64,000 nt of DNA from NCBI GenBank assembly GCA_945860705.1, contig CAMART010000003.1, positions 124,001 through 188,000 of the forward strand, in the 5' to 3' direction. This DNA comes from Chitinophaga pinensis (lineage in GTDB: Bacteria; Bacteroidota; Bacteroidia; Chitinophagales; CAMDFR01). This document shows positions 28,801 through 37,186 of this stretch, in pieces. Each line of letters starts with the position of its first letter. Position 1 is the first letter of the stretch. A program made the translations under genes and the position numbers. A model generated the notes under the pieces. That model was given only the letters and a program-made list of their open reading frames with translations, was not told where the DNA came from and searched no databases.

Positions 28801-30164
28801 GTACCAAAGTTGAAAGTACCAAAAGTGTTATATATAACAGTATGTGGTCCTAACCCAGTTCTTGTAGTTGGTGCTACAGCACCTGGAAAGTTCCACGAAT
28901 AAGTACATGTTGGTGATGGGCATGCTAGTCCAGAAGCAGTATAAGTAATAGTATCTGCTGGTCTACATCTTTCATGACATGCTCCTGTATATGTATAGGT
29001 ACCAGAGGGAGGATTAAATACAGTTATTGGAAATGTACGTGTTCTAGTAGCAGTACAACCACCACCTATTGTCTGAACTACTGTAACTGTGTATGTTGTA
29101 GATGCTGTAATTGTTGTTGTAAAATCATAGCTAGAACCAGTACTTGGTGATGCTCCTCCTGTAGGTGTTATAGTCCAACTGTATGATCCAGTACTAGGTG
29201 TTGTAGGTCTAAATGTAACTACAGTATTACCACACAAAGGTGTAGTAGTTAATAAACTAAAATCTATAGTTGGTGTAGCAGAAACAACTACATAAGATGG
29301 AATAGTAACACTATCTCTACATCCTGCTGCATTAATGGCTACTAATGTAATATCATATGTACCAGTAGGGAAAACTTGAGTAGGATTTGCCAGAGTAGAA
29401 AATGTTGTAATAGGACCTACTGTAGGAGCAGTTCTTTGAAATCTCCAAATATAACTTGTTGCACTAGATGATGTATTTGTAAATGGAACAGATAATGACG
29501 CTCCACAACCTACAGATGGACCACTAGTAAAACTCGCAACTGGAGGTAAAACATAGTGAATTGTGTCTGTTAATAATGCAGTGACAACACATCCACATGA
29601 ATTTGTAAGTCTAGCTGTAATAGAATAATCGCCAGGAGTTGGATATGTAAGACAAATTCGAGGAGCCATTGATGTAACTAAACCAGCGGTAGACCCTGGA
29701 CAATCTAATAAAACAGCAGTTAAAGAACAACCTGTGCCTGGGTTAGATAAATTATTTATACAAACTATGCCATCACAATTGTTTGCAGAATCTATATCTA
29801 AATTTATTGTTGGATTTGGGAATACAGTGATACATGGGCTTGCTCTAAAAGTATCACGCTCGCCCAATGAATTTACAGCTACTAAAATAGGACAAAATGT
29901 ACCTGCAGTAACATATAATCTTGGTGCAATTGATATAGAAGGCAAAGATGAACTAGAAGAACCTCCATCTCCATAAAACATCGTCATGCTGGTGAATGGA
30001 GCAGAACTAGTAGAATTATTTGTAAAACTAACTAATGCGCTTCCACATCTGGACGTTGTTGTATAAGAATAGGTAAATGTTGCATCTATTGTAGCTTGTA
30101 TTCCTAAACTTAAAAATATCATTATAACTAATAACAACAATCTACTACTGTAAAATTTTTTCAT
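22836..30164 (-). CDS. Giant PKD-repeat T9SS type B surface protein
   Basis: A 2442-residue secreted adhesin-like protein. After the signal peptide (LLLLVIMIFLSLGIQA) it is built almost wholly of PKD-like modules. I count about twenty, each marked by a WxFGD-type strand such as SWQWDFGDGT, IFNWTFGDGT, TRSWNFGD or SWNWSFGDFS and by an SxGC-D-[ST] segment with a conserved Cys. Most modules carry two Cys, which could form intradomain disulfides. The last 90 residues are a CHU_C type B domain (MPNTFTPNGDGQNDIFYP, VFDRWGNLVHER, NPGVYVYYIEGTC, GNITLIR). Such proteins form long fibres or adhesins. The PorP/SprF gene directly downstream is its probable partner. Confidence 0.93.
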   Translation of the reverse strand: MKKFYSSRLLLLVIMIFLSLGIQATIDATFTYSYTTTSRCGSALVSFTNNSTSSAPFTSMTMFYGDGGSSSSSLPSISIAPRLYVTAGTFCPILVAVNSLGERDTFRASPCITVFPNPTINLDIDSANNCDGIVCINNLSNPGTGCSLTAVLLDCPGSTAGLVTSMAPRICLTYPTPGDYSITARLTNSCGCVVTALLTDTIHYVLPPVASFTSGPSVGCGASLSVPFTNTSSSATSYIWRFQRTAPTVGPITTFSTLANPTQVFPTGTYDITLVAINAAGCRDSVTIPSYVVVSATPTIDFSLLTTTPLCGNTVVTFRPTTPSTGSYSWTITPTGGASPSTGSSYDFTTTITASTTYTVTVVQTIGGGCTATRTRTFPITVFNPPSGTYTYTGACHERCRPADTITYTASGLACPSPTCTYSWNFPGAVAPTTRTGLGPHTVIYNTFGTFNFGTLTITDARGCITTYTAPGQIKITDYTNNITIGTQRRGCTPLTVPFNDITTVNLCDSVVSRIWNFGSAGTSTIKNPSISFTTPGCYNLSLITTTRLGCTDTLRMDTVVCVVDTPVVSFNATPNTMCFEDSLVRFSVTGVADSFYWDFGDPPRISTRRDTISRFYSDTGVFYPSLTAFLLGCPSRTVFSDTITILSPIAGFRDSTWCGNRNQRFFINQTGGYNVGDSLFWNFGVSSSSTDTSSLVNPSFIFPDTGCYSVNLTVWSRVTGCDHSITRNICIRRPTVDFISNTRDTCFGSRIRLTNTSSSIRTGTSTRFYYQGRWVALFSTPSQLITFNIANRPCSDTVRMISIATDGCRDTVSKPNYINLRRVTARINARDTVGCGPYTVCFWDTASRINCGGSKRILWDFGDPTTTSDTSTMSNPCYTYNNAGTYSVVAVVFDSICSAVSNRINVTVIKPVAYFTTDTLHCVNNGPLAINSFATGLRPSYSWSFPGATPSTSNLQNPGSVTYSTPGLYTISLTVTDSTGCDSSYSQQVRIYEPIANFGVADSFFVCDGGLIAFYDSSYSNICSWQWDFGDGTGSTIQNPSHLYAQPGNYTVMLIVQSCDGCIDTLIKNSYIVIKGPSGSFTFAPNSICKNSTVTTTIQSRNSTQMYYLNGISLTSISHTGFIPEDSLLIDIVTYTYTDTGVYFPQLLLTDSSGCNIPFSPGLSITVDSLLVNFGTSTLNRCDTGTICFYDSSRYLVTGRIPTIFNWTFGDGTTSTLQNPCHKYTAPGTYRVRLYVNNPLAACADSVIKFVTIAQKPTANFSRSDSIQCVSDPIVNFIDLSTRGDTPIVSWNWLYRPLTSSSTLQNPNFDFTTAGTYNVLLTVTDSIGCTDSISKVVTIIADPISNAGRDTTICLGNSTRLNGSGGVTYNWSPATFLSATNISNPLCTPDSTISYILTATDAAGCTDVDTVTVFVSRVISNYSNDTVCFGSTTVFTDLSTTNIGTLTTRSWNFGDIPSGTANTSALTNPTHAFTSSSIFNVRLITTNSFGCTDDTIMSISLLLSPVARFSATTACVRDSTLFTDLSSTSAGSIVSWAWNFGETGTILDTSNLQNPRWVYSAAGTYNVRLSVRNQGCSKDTTISVIVNGRPTANFRVDSTCIYSPAVYTDLSTSTRGISIWSWNFGDLSTLLDISSIRNPSYTFPSTAPTNYNTTLTITDSNGCTDDTIRTTTVVPLPIASFLGDTICPGDTMSFTDLSTNILGSTVRWHWDFGITSSTTDTSNIRNPRFPYSSAGSYNVNLTIYSRYGCIDDTTLIITVQPPIVANFTMDSVCLGDSMRFTDASVALAGSVASWNWNFSSPPNSTLQNPSYLYSTSGSRVVNLRVTSSFGCIDDTSKTVYVFANPIARFTADSVCLGDSNHLISLSSGFSFPIASYLWQLTPTITASGTNTSYQYPTGGANPVTLTVTDGFGCVDDTTFNVTTFTLPTANFSYGGGCGTLPVNFSNTSLNGSGGLINGYFWNFDDAGVTSSISSPSHSYSDSSAHDVLFVVTDVRGCIDSIIKPVTPGVIPYARFNVSPDIEVCLGVPICFSNLSTVVNSGIASFAWDINGDLISDYTDSNICHTYTTSGVYRVTLTVVDSAGCQDTASILVRINQPPVANFSWDTTCENTPMVFTDLSVAGSGIINSWNWSFGDFSGDVIQNPTHAYADSGAYPVTLFIEDDNGCRDTASQTVLVDWQSNVSAYSDTSICQGNSVILHADGAILYDWLPNLYLDRDDSAYVVATPNTSINYTVYGYGQYRVCPPTTQQITVQVLPAMPFNVTAVPQVIILGSTSQLTGFPAGAIDSIIWTPNTTLTCDDCIDPVSEPPATTTYVATIYYSLLDAYCNTADTVTVTVYDQCPKEIFYMPNTFTPNGDGQNDIFYPRGYGVKDLLVFRVFDRWGNLVHERTNAKANDANVGWLGFDKNGTKQLNPGVYVYYIEGTCSNDDKVSFSGNITLIR

Positions 30165-30500
30165 AATAATTGGCTTTATTACCTTACTTATTAAAATTTG
30201 TATAAAATGAGCGTAAAAATATATAAAAATTAAAACAATTAAACAAAAACTTTGCGTAATTAACTAACAAATATGGATTTAAACGAATTTAAACCTAATA
30301 ATATTATATAGTAGCACCCCTTTTCATTTTAATGTTATATTTATATATACTTCGACATTACAAGAGTAAATATTATAATTACATTAAAAAAGTACATTTT
30401 TATTAATTTGTTTGAACTAAAAATAAATATAAATTATATTATAATACTTTAATATATGTCTCTTATTGAAAATATTTATAATTTTTATTTGATATAACTT
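30165..30500. other. AT-rich intergenic stretch upstream of the giant gene
   Basis: About 336 bases between the PKD giant (start 30164) and the end of the next PorP/SprF gene (30501). I see no ORF, strong hairpin or clear TAnnTTTG box. It should contain the giant gene's promoter and the 3' end of the upstream operon. Confidence 0.55.
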
Positions 30501-31496
30501 CTAGAATTTTGGACAGATTAATCCTTTTCCTTTTTTCTGACAGTTAGCAGGTATAATATATTGAACTGAACCTTCAAATGCTCCTCTACCTGAACTTGCA
30601 TTTTTTAAGTCCGATACATTAATATCATAAGTAAGCCCTATCAATACATTTTTGATATCTGCTCTTGCTCCTACAATAAATGCATCTGCTACAGGCTTTG
30701 AAAATCTACCCCAAGCACCAATCGCAACGGCCGTTTCGCTAAATAAATCATCCCCTATAATAAATTGAACATATGATCCAACTATACCTTGCATAGATTT
30801 ACCTTGTTTTTGAAATAATACGGAAGGAAGCAAATTCCATTTATTGCCCAATTCTACAAGCGCACCAGCACTTGCAGAATATTTCATAGATAGTTTTGAA
30901 TTTTTATCGTCTAAAAATGAATTTTTAGGTTGATTGATATGTGCAAGTGATAGGCCCGCATACATATTAAATCTATCTCCCAATTGTGCATGCCACAATA
31001 TACCAGCTCCCATATCCAACATAGTAAATGAGTTATTGATACTTGCACTTTCATCTATATTATCAGGGTAAATTGCTTTGCTTAAATTAATCCCCCTTTG
31101 ATAAAAATTTCCCTGAAAACCTAGTGCTATTGAATGTTTTACTCTACTTCCAAAACCTTTAGCATAAGCAAATGAAAAACCAAAATGAGTAGTTCTCAGT
31201 GCTAAATCACCAGCTTTATCACCAGCAAATACTATTCCTGCACCAAAGTAATCTCTTTTCCATTTGCATTTCATGAAATTCATATCATATGCTCCTGAAT
31301 AGGTCTCATATTTAGATTTAATCGACCCCCATTGATTTCTATAATTTGCCCCTACTCTATATTTTCCTAACATAAAACCAGTCATAGCTGGATTTAGTGT
31401 AAGTGGTGAACTATGAAATTGAGAAAAATGATAGTCTTGAGCTTTAAACTCAATTATAGATATAAATAATATGACAAATAAAATATATTTTTTCAT
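30501..31496 (-). CDS. PorP/SprF family T9SS protein (third copy)
   Basis: A 331-residue outer-membrane barrel protein with signal peptide (LFVILFISIIEFKAQD). The family start DYHFSQFHSSPLTLNPAMTG and YRVGANYRNQWG are present, and the end has GLTYDINVSDLKNASSGRG. It overlaps the stop of the upstream type B protein by one base, so it is translationally coupled to it. The pairing strongly suggests that the two act as a secreted protein and its outer-membrane partner. Confidence 0.93.
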   Translation of the reverse strand: MKKYILFVILFISIIEFKAQDYHFSQFHSSPLTLNPAMTGFMLGKYRVGANYRNQWGSIKSKYETYSGAYDMNFMKCKWKRDYFGAGIVFAGDKAGDLALRTTHFGFSFAYAKGFGSRVKHSIALGFQGNFYQRGINLSKAIYPDNIDESASINNSFTMLDMGAGILWHAQLGDRFNMYAGLSLAHINQPKNSFLDDKNSKLSMKYSASAGALVELGNKWNLLPSVLFQKQGKSMQGIVGSYVQFIIGDDLFSETAVAIGAWGRFSKPVADAFIVGARADIKNVLIGLTYDINVSDLKNASSGRGAFEGSVQYIIPANCQKKGKGLICPKF

Positions 31497-33253
31497 TATC
31501 TTACTAGTGTTATGTTACCTTCTTTAATTATTCTTTCTTTTTTTGCAAATGCGTCTATATAAATATAATATGTATATACTCCACTTTCACAATCAGTATT
31601 TGTATTTTTCCTTACGCCATCCCAATGAATATTCTTATCGTATGAATCAAATACATTATTACCCCATCTATCATAGATATGAAGTTCAATATTTCTAATT
31701 GCTTCATTAGTACTTATTGTAAATAAATCATTTACTCCATCTCCATTTGGAGTAAAAATATTTGGTATTCTTATTTCAATAGGTATAGAATCCACTACAA
31801 CTATTGCACTATCAGACAAGTAACAACCATTATCCAATCTTATAAATATTTTATAGATAGTAGTATTTAACGGACTCACACTAGCATTTGTATTTAGCTC
31901 AACTATATCATTTTTTGGCAACCAAAATATTGAATCTATATTAGTAGTATTTATAAGTCCTAAAAGTAAAGTAGATTGGCCTTGTAATATTGTAGTATCT
32001 CCAATAACATCTAATACGGGAGTATAATAATTACTTACTTGAATAGTAATCACTGTATCACACATTATATTGTTTGATATTGTGACTGTATAAATGCCCG
32101 CTGATAAATTTTTTATATAATTGGTATCTATACTAGCATCATGACTCCAAATAAAATGATTAGGTCTATCTCTAGAAGTGACTTTAATTTTTATAGCACC
32201 ATTTGATTGATCAATACATGAAGAATCTAATAAACTAATATAAGCACTAGGACCTCCACTATTGCCTATATTAATTCTTATACTATCAAAACATCCTTTA
32301 TTATCTAATACATAGATAAAATAGGAGCCTGCATTTAAAGAATCTCTCACACCTGAAAAAGCTGTACTATCATTCCAATAAAATGTATATAGCGAATTTC
32401 CTCCACTTGCACTTAAGATGATTTTTCCAACTTTTCTGTAACATGTATCATTTATAAAAGATGCATTAAGTTTTAAAGTATCTGTAGGTCCTTTCACTTC
32501 AAATCTGAATGATCTTGGAGTAGTAGGACATAGTGAATCGGTAATGTTTACAGTATAGATCCCTTTACTTAGATTTATTCTAAAAGAGTCTGTACTACTA
32601 CTCCCTATCCAAGAATATCTATAAGGTCTTATCCCACCAGTTAATTGAATAGAAATACTTCCTGTAGTGTCCCCAAAACAATTAATATCTTGTATGATTG
32701 TATCCCTGAGTTGAAAATAACCTCCAGTATCTCTTAATACAACAGGTATTGAGTCTGAGCTACACCCTGTAAGATTATCATAAGCAACAACTTGAAATAA
32801 TCCAGCAGGCAAATTGACCCCTGCACCATAATTAACTCCTCCATTAACTGTATAAAATATATATGAACCGCTCCCACCAGTGATAGATGATAATATAGTA
32901 CCGTTATTCGCCCCGCAAGTAGGATTATTTATCCTAAAGATAGATATAGCAACACTAGCTAAGGTTATATTGGCTGTGTCTATTAATGAATCTATAAATA
33001 CTCCAGTAGAAGTGAAATGAGTAACCGTTACATAATATATTCCTGGTACTACATTTCTAATGGAATCTATGGTTACGCCATTACTCCAGCTATATGTATA
33101 AGTACCTGATGTAACATTTGGAACCACCTTTGCTCCTCCATTTAAAGTATCACAATCAGATTTTTTTATGACCATAGTAGTACTAAACGACTGAGCTTTT
33201 ATAACAAAACTATTAAGTAGCATACAAAATACTAGAAGTAAACATTTTTTCAT
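31496..33253 (-). CDS. T9SS type B protein with SprB-like repeats
   Basis: A 585-residue secreted protein with signal peptide (LLLVFCMLLNSFVIKAQS). The body holds several SprB-type repeats, each with a GGxxxYxYxW core and a Gly-x-Tyr-x-V ending (for example GGIRPYRYSW, later SKGIYTVNITDS; SGTYTYSWSNG). The last 90 residues are a type B sorting domain (IPNIFTPNGDGVNDLFTIS, IYDRWGNNVFDS, ESGVYTYYIYI, GNITLVR). SprB itself is the mobile gliding adhesin; this is a much shorter relative in the same design. The stop overlaps the next PorP/SprF start by one base. A TAATTTTG box at 33302-33309 could be the promoter. Confidence 0.92.
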   Translation of the reverse strand: MKKCLLLVFCMLLNSFVIKAQSFSTTMVIKKSDCDTLNGGAKVVPNVTSGTYTYSWSNGVTIDSIRNVVPGIYYVTVTHFTSTGVFIDSLIDTANITLASVAISIFRINNPTCGANNGTILSSITGGSGSYIFYTVNGGVNYGAGVNLPAGLFQVVAYDNLTGCSSDSIPVVLRDTGGYFQLRDTIIQDINCFGDTTGSISIQLTGGIRPYRYSWIGSSSTDSFRINLSKGIYTVNITDSLCPTTPRSFRFEVKGPTDTLKLNASFINDTCYRKVGKIILSASGGNSLYTFYWNDSTAFSGVRDSLNAGSYFIYVLDNKGCFDSIRINIGNSGGPSAYISLLDSSCIDQSNGAIKIKVTSRDRPNHFIWSHDASIDTNYIKNLSAGIYTVTISNNIMCDTVITIQVSNYYTPVLDVIGDTTILQGQSTLLLGLINTTNIDSIFWLPKNDIVELNTNASVSPLNTTIYKIFIRLDNGCYLSDSAIVVVDSIPIEIRIPNIFTPNGDGVNDLFTISTNEAIRNIELHIYDRWGNNVFDSYDKNIHWDGVRKNTNTDCESGVYTYYIYIDAFAKKERIIKEGNITLVR

Positions 33254-33301
33254 TAATAACTCTAACGAATTGACTTTATTAAAATTGTGATATTAGCACA
33301 A

Positions 33302-33309
33302 CAAAATTA
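33302..33309 (-). promoter_or_regulatory. Possible -7 box for the SprB-like gene
   Basis: Minus-strand TAATTTTG lies about 48 bases before the ATG at 33253. No -33 TTG is evident. Confidence 0.35.
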
Positions 33310-33368
33310 ATCAAAAGAACTGATTAAATTTATTTATAAATATAAATAGTCAAATATAATTTTTCTGT

Positions 33369-34145
33369 ATGAATAAAGCTATTGTAAATGTGAGTATTAT
33401 ACCTCTTAGAAAAGAAGCGAATGATAGAAGTGAAATGACGAGTCAGCTTTTATTTGGCGAATGTGTAGAGATATTGAAAAAAGAAAAGCAATGGCTTCAT
33501 GTAAAGTGCCTATGGGATGGATACACAGGCTGGGTAGATGAAAAACAAATACAACTTATTTCAAATAAATATTATGAGCAATACATTAATAACATTAGTT
33601 CTTTTAGCTCTGAAATATCTTATGCTATCATAAAAGAAGATATAGGATTTCCAATAGTGATGGGAAGCAATCTACCATTTTTTGATGGGCTCTCTTGCAA
33701 GATAGAAAAAGAAAAATATATTTATAATGGCTCTGCAATATCTTTTAATGATATAAAAGATTTTGACACAGCTGTTGAAAAAATAGCCTTGAAGTATATA
33801 CATAGTCCATACTTGTGGGGAGGTCGGAGTCCTTTTGGAATAGACTGTTCGGGATTTACACAAGTTGTATATAAACTGCTCGGCATCTCTTTAAAAAGAG
33901 ATGCATATCAACAAATAGAACACGGTGTAAATGTAGATTTTATAGAAACTGCTCGAGTAGGTGATTTAGCATTTTTTAATAACAAAGAAGGGAAAATAAT
34001 TCATGTCGGTATTGTATTGAAAAATCAGCAGATAATACATGCCTCTGGATATGTAAGAATAGATAAGCTAGATAATCATGGAATATTTAATCAAGACACA
34101 AAGAAATATACGCATACTCTCAAACTCATAAAGAGAATTTTATGA
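33369..34145 (+). CDS. C40 (NlpC/P60) peptidase with SH3 domains
   Basis: A 258-residue cysteine peptidase that would cut D-Glu/L-Ala-gamma-linked muropeptides. An SH3-like region (about 1-120, with VKCLWDGYTGWVDEKQIQL) precedes the NlpC/P60 domain. Catalytic residues are visible: Cys 160 in GIDCSGFTQ, His 212 in IIHVGIVL, and a third polar His 224 in IIHASGY. I see no signal peptide, so it may act in the cytoplasm on imported wall peptides, as the related dipeptidyl-peptidase VI does. It converges with PorQ; the two stop codons (TGA and TAA) sit side by side and the ORFs overlap by 6 bases. Confidence 0.92.
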   Translation: MNKAIVNVSIIPLRKEANDRSEMTSQLLFGECVEILKKEKQWLHVKCLWDGYTGWVDEKQIQLISNKYYEQYINNISSFSSEISYAIIKEDIGFPIVMGSNLPFFDGLSCKIEKEKYIYNGSAISFNDIKDFDTAVEKIALKYIHSPYLWGGRSPFGIDCSGFTQVVYKLLGISLKRDAYQQIEHGVNVDFIETARVGDLAFFNNKEGKIIHVGIVLKNQQIIHASGYVRIDKLDNHGIFNQDTKKYTHTLKLIKRIL

Positions 34146-35189
34146 TTTCTTTTTTATAAACTTATCAAAAGCAATATTGAGACTAAAATGATGTGATGTA
34201 AAGCCTTTAGCAAAAACCTGAATTCCATAAGATACATCGAATTGTTTTACATGAACTCCGAGTCCAAAAGAAAAACCTGCTAAACTTTTTTTATTTTCAA
34301 AAGCGTGCTCTCCTCTATGCATATGGTTATAAGCAAAATTTATTCTAACTACTTTCTTTATAGTTATTTCTGTTCCTATGATGAAATGTCTAGCTATTTT
34401 ATCAAATATATATCTCTTAGGATTTTTTATTTCTGATGAATCACCAAATACAGTAGTATTTTGACTTACTCTAGGGTCATCATATCTGATATTCCATCTA
34501 AATAAGTTGTGAGCTATCAAGCTAAATCTGAAAGGCAAAAATTTAGGTTTATAAGAAAATCCTAATTGTATATCAAACGGCAATGGCTCTCTTTTTTGTC
34601 CTTTCACATAGGGATTAAATTGCACTCCTATGTCTTTTATTAATAGTGTAGCACAAAAGTTTTTAGCTGTATCTAAATATGATGCCGCCATATCCAAAGC
34701 CACTCCTCCACTACGATACTGTTCTATATTTGAAGATATAAATTTCACATTTGCTCCTAAGTGATATTTTGGTGCTATCTGTCTGCTTGCCCCTATTTGT
34801 ATTGCCCATTCGTTTGGTCTGAAAGTGCCCATAATATTACCAGCTTCATCTGTTCTTGATATTTTGCCATAGTTTACAAACTGGACTGATGCACTAAAAG
34901 TTGCTATTTTTTTTACATCATAAGCATAGCCAAAATGACCATAAATTGTTCTACCATAAAAAATATTGGTACCACCTGTAAACATTTTATGGTGTCTATT
35001 TGATAATCCAGCGGGATTTTGCAATGCTAGACTCAAATCATGATCAATATTTGACATATAACTACCGCCCATAGCAGTAATTCTTGCACTTTTGGGTAGA
35101 GACAAGAATTCAAAGGTATTCTCTCCTCCTATTTGAGCATTTACTGATAAGCAAATTAATAATATGAATATAGTTATATATTGTTTCAC
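34140..35189 (-). CDS. porQ: T9SS protein PorQ
   Basis: A 349-residue outer-membrane-associated beta-barrel protein with signal peptide (FILLICLSVNAQ). The opening IGGENTFEFLSLPKSARI, AMGGSYMS and LALQNPAGLSNRHH are the start of PorQ-type proteins, and the GEHAFENKKSLAGFSFGLG and FAKGFTSHHFSLNIAFDKF end fits. In Porphyromonas PorQ works with PorU, PorV and PorZ in the attachment complex that cleaves cargo and joins it to A-LPS. porU, porV and porZ are not in the window. It is convergent with the C40 peptidase gene. Confidence 0.9.
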   Translation of the reverse strand: MKQYITIFILLICLSVNAQIGGENTFEFLSLPKSARITAMGGSYMSNIDHDLSLALQNPAGLSNRHHKMFTGGTNIFYGRTIYGHFGYAYDVKKIATFSASVQFVNYGKISRTDEAGNIMGTFRPNEWAIQIGASRQIAPKYHLGANVKFISSNIEQYRSGGVALDMAASYLDTAKNFCATLLIKDIGVQFNPYVKGQKREPLPFDIQLGFSYKPKFLPFRFSLIAHNLFRWNIRYDDPRVSQNTTVFGDSSEIKNPKRYIFDKIARHFIIGTEITIKKVVRINFAYNHMHRGEHAFENKKSLAGFSFGLGVHVKQFDVSYGIQVFAKGFTSHHFSLNIAFDKFIKKKS

Positions 35190-35219
35190 AATTGATTGTT
35201 TAACGCAGATTTATTTATC

Positions 35220-37133
35220 TTATTGTTTAATTATTTTTAGCTGTTCTATTTTATTTTTAGAAATTATTTTTAGATAATATATTCCATTTTCTATTCCCTC
35301 TAAATCTATATTAACTATATTCTTATTAGCTAAACCATAGTATATTTCTTGTCCTATAGAATTTTTTATTTCTATTTGTTTTATCACTTCATCCGACTCT
35401 ATGTATACATTTTTATCAAATGGATTTGGAAAAAACTTAGATGTAGTGGTTGAATAATCAAGCACTCCATTATAAACAATACTAATATTTTGAGTAAAAG
35501 TATCAGAACAGTTACTGTCATTAAAAGCTATCAATTGAATGGTATAATTTCCTTCCAATTCATAAGTATGATTTGGATTATACAAATTTGAAGAAATACT
35601 ATCTCCAAATGACCAATAAACAGAATCGGTATATGAAGAATTATTAAATACAGTTAGTTGTCCTAAAGTGTTTGTTACTACAGAAAAATTTGCTGAAGGA
35701 CATTTTGTTAAATAAATATTCTGTTTGAAAGTATCAGAACAAACTCCATTGCTAGCAACTAAAGTTACAATATACCAACCTGTATCTGAATAGGTGTGAT
35801 TTGGTGAAATATTTGTAGATGAGGTACCGTCACCAAAATACCAAACATAACTAGTACTAGCAACTGATGTATTTGCAAATATGGTAGTAAGTTCAGTATT
35901 TGTGTAAGTGAAGTTAGCATCCGACTTAGATAAAACATTAATAATTTTTATAATTGTATCCCCACTACATTTTATACTATTCAGTTCTTGAACTCTTATA
36001 TAGTGACTACCACCACTATTAAAAACTACTGTAATAAAATTATTGGAGACATTAATTATAGTGGTATTTGAATCTACTTCCCAACAATATGTAGAACCTA
36101 AAGTGGATGGAACTGAGTATATCACTGTATCTCCTATACATAGAGAATTTATCCCATTTATTGATTTTGTATTTGGCTTTAATATTTGATATAAAAATGG
36201 GGTACATCTAGCAAACATCGTATCTGTCCATCTGGGCTCTATTAGTTCGGGTTCATGACCAGCACCTACTAATGGCACTAATTGATTATAAATATTTAAT
36301 CTATCTAATCTATCATGTATATATGAGCTTCCCATAACTACTGGAAAAACTGGAAAAGAAAAGGGATTTCCTATACCAAAAGGAACTGCAGGATCTGCTG
36401 TACCATGAAATGAAATTACAGGTATAGAATCTTCATTAATATCGTTTATATATGTAGTATCTAAAATAGCTCCCCACCTATTGATTATTCCTGCTGGCTT
36501 TGGAACTCTCTGACCATATAAAGTATTGCCACTGCAATCTGCACATCCCATATCATCTGGCTCTAAAAAAACTGTACCCCCATATGTATATGAAGGTCTA
36601 TCTGCATCTGTCATAAATGCTGCATGTAATCCAGAAATACAACCGGCACTACTTCCTGAATAAAAAATATAATTTGTATCTATTCTATAGGTAGTTCTGT
36701 TTTCACACATAAATCTAACTGCAGCTCTTAGGTCTTGAATACCTCTATATACTGCTCGAATTGAGCTCCCAGTACTGAGGGTGTTAAAACCAAGTCTATA
36801 ATCTATAGAAACTACAACAAATCCTTGCTTAGCAAAATGATTGCATACTAATGGAATATCTGGCTGTCTTTTATCTCCTATCAGATAGGCCCCACCAAAT
36901 GCATATACTATCAATGGTCTATTTGCAATAGTATCACTTACTGGTTCATAGATATCCATTTTTAAATTTTGCACACTAGATATACCATATGGATCCGCTA
37001 CTGCATATTGAACATCTTGAGTAACCTGTGATGTAAATAACTCTGTTACATATCTATTACTATTGCAATTTTGGGCTAGTAAGATATTTGAATAAAACAA
37101 AGTAACTAATAGAATTGTTATATTTTTTATCAT
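35220..37133 (-). CDS. Secreted alpha/beta hydrolase with PKD and T9SS type A domain
   Basis: About 637 residues from the chosen ATG (37131-37133), which begins a signal peptide (MIKNITILLVTLFYSNILLA); an in-frame start at 37169 would place extra residues ahead of it. The N-terminal half is a carboxylesterase/lipase-like alpha/beta hydrolase with oxyanion strand YAFGGAY, nucleophile SGSSAGC (GSSAG, 160-164), an Asp in SFHGTADPAVPFG and a His in GAGHEPEL. Two PKD modules follow (FTYTNTELTTIFANTSVAS, YVWYFGDGTSSTN; YWSFGDSISSN) and then a T9SS type A tail (FFPNPFDKNVYIES, IENGIYYLKIISK). It diverges from the M1 aminopeptidase across a 53-base gap. Confidence 0.9.
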   Translation of the reverse strand: MIKNITILLVTLFYSNILLAQNCNSNRYVTELFTSQVTQDVQYAVADPYGISSVQNLKMDIYEPVSDTIANRPLIVYAFGGAYLIGDKRQPDIPLVCNHFAKQGFVVVSIDYRLGFNTLSTGSSIRAVYRGIQDLRAAVRFMCENRTTYRIDTNYIFYSGSSAGCISGLHAAFMTDADRPSYTYGGTVFLEPDDMGCADCSGNTLYGQRVPKPAGIINRWGAILDTTYINDINEDSIPVISFHGTADPAVPFGIGNPFSFPVFPVVMGSSYIHDRLDRLNIYNQLVPLVGAGHEPELIEPRWTDTMFARCTPFLYQILKPNTKSINGINSLCIGDTVIYSVPSTLGSTYCWEVDSNTTIINVSNNFITVVFNSGGSHYIRVQELNSIKCSGDTIIKIINVLSKSDANFTYTNTELTTIFANTSVASTSYVWYFGDGTSSTNISPNHTYSDTGWYIVTLVASNGVCSDTFKQNIYLTKCPSANFSVVTNTLGQLTVFNNSSYTDSVYWSFGDSISSNLYNPNHTYELEGNYTIQLIAFNDSNCSDTFTQNISIVYNGVLDYSTTTSKFFPNPFDKNVYIESDEVIKQIEIKNSIGQEIYYGLANKNIVNIDLEGIENGIYYLKIISKNKIEQLKIIKQ

Positions 37134-37143
37134 AATACTATTA

Positions 37144-37182
37144 CAAATATAAATAAGAAAATATTGCATTTTACTATCTTTA
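37144..37182. promoter_or_regulatory. Divergent promoter boxes between esterase and aminopeptidase
   Basis: Minus strand TATATTTG (37144-37151) lies 10 bases before the esterase ATG at 37133. Plus strand TATCTTTA (37175-37182) lies 4 bases before the aminopeptidase ATG at 37187. The -33 regions of the two must overlap. Confidence 0.45.
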
Positions 37183-37186
37183 TATC

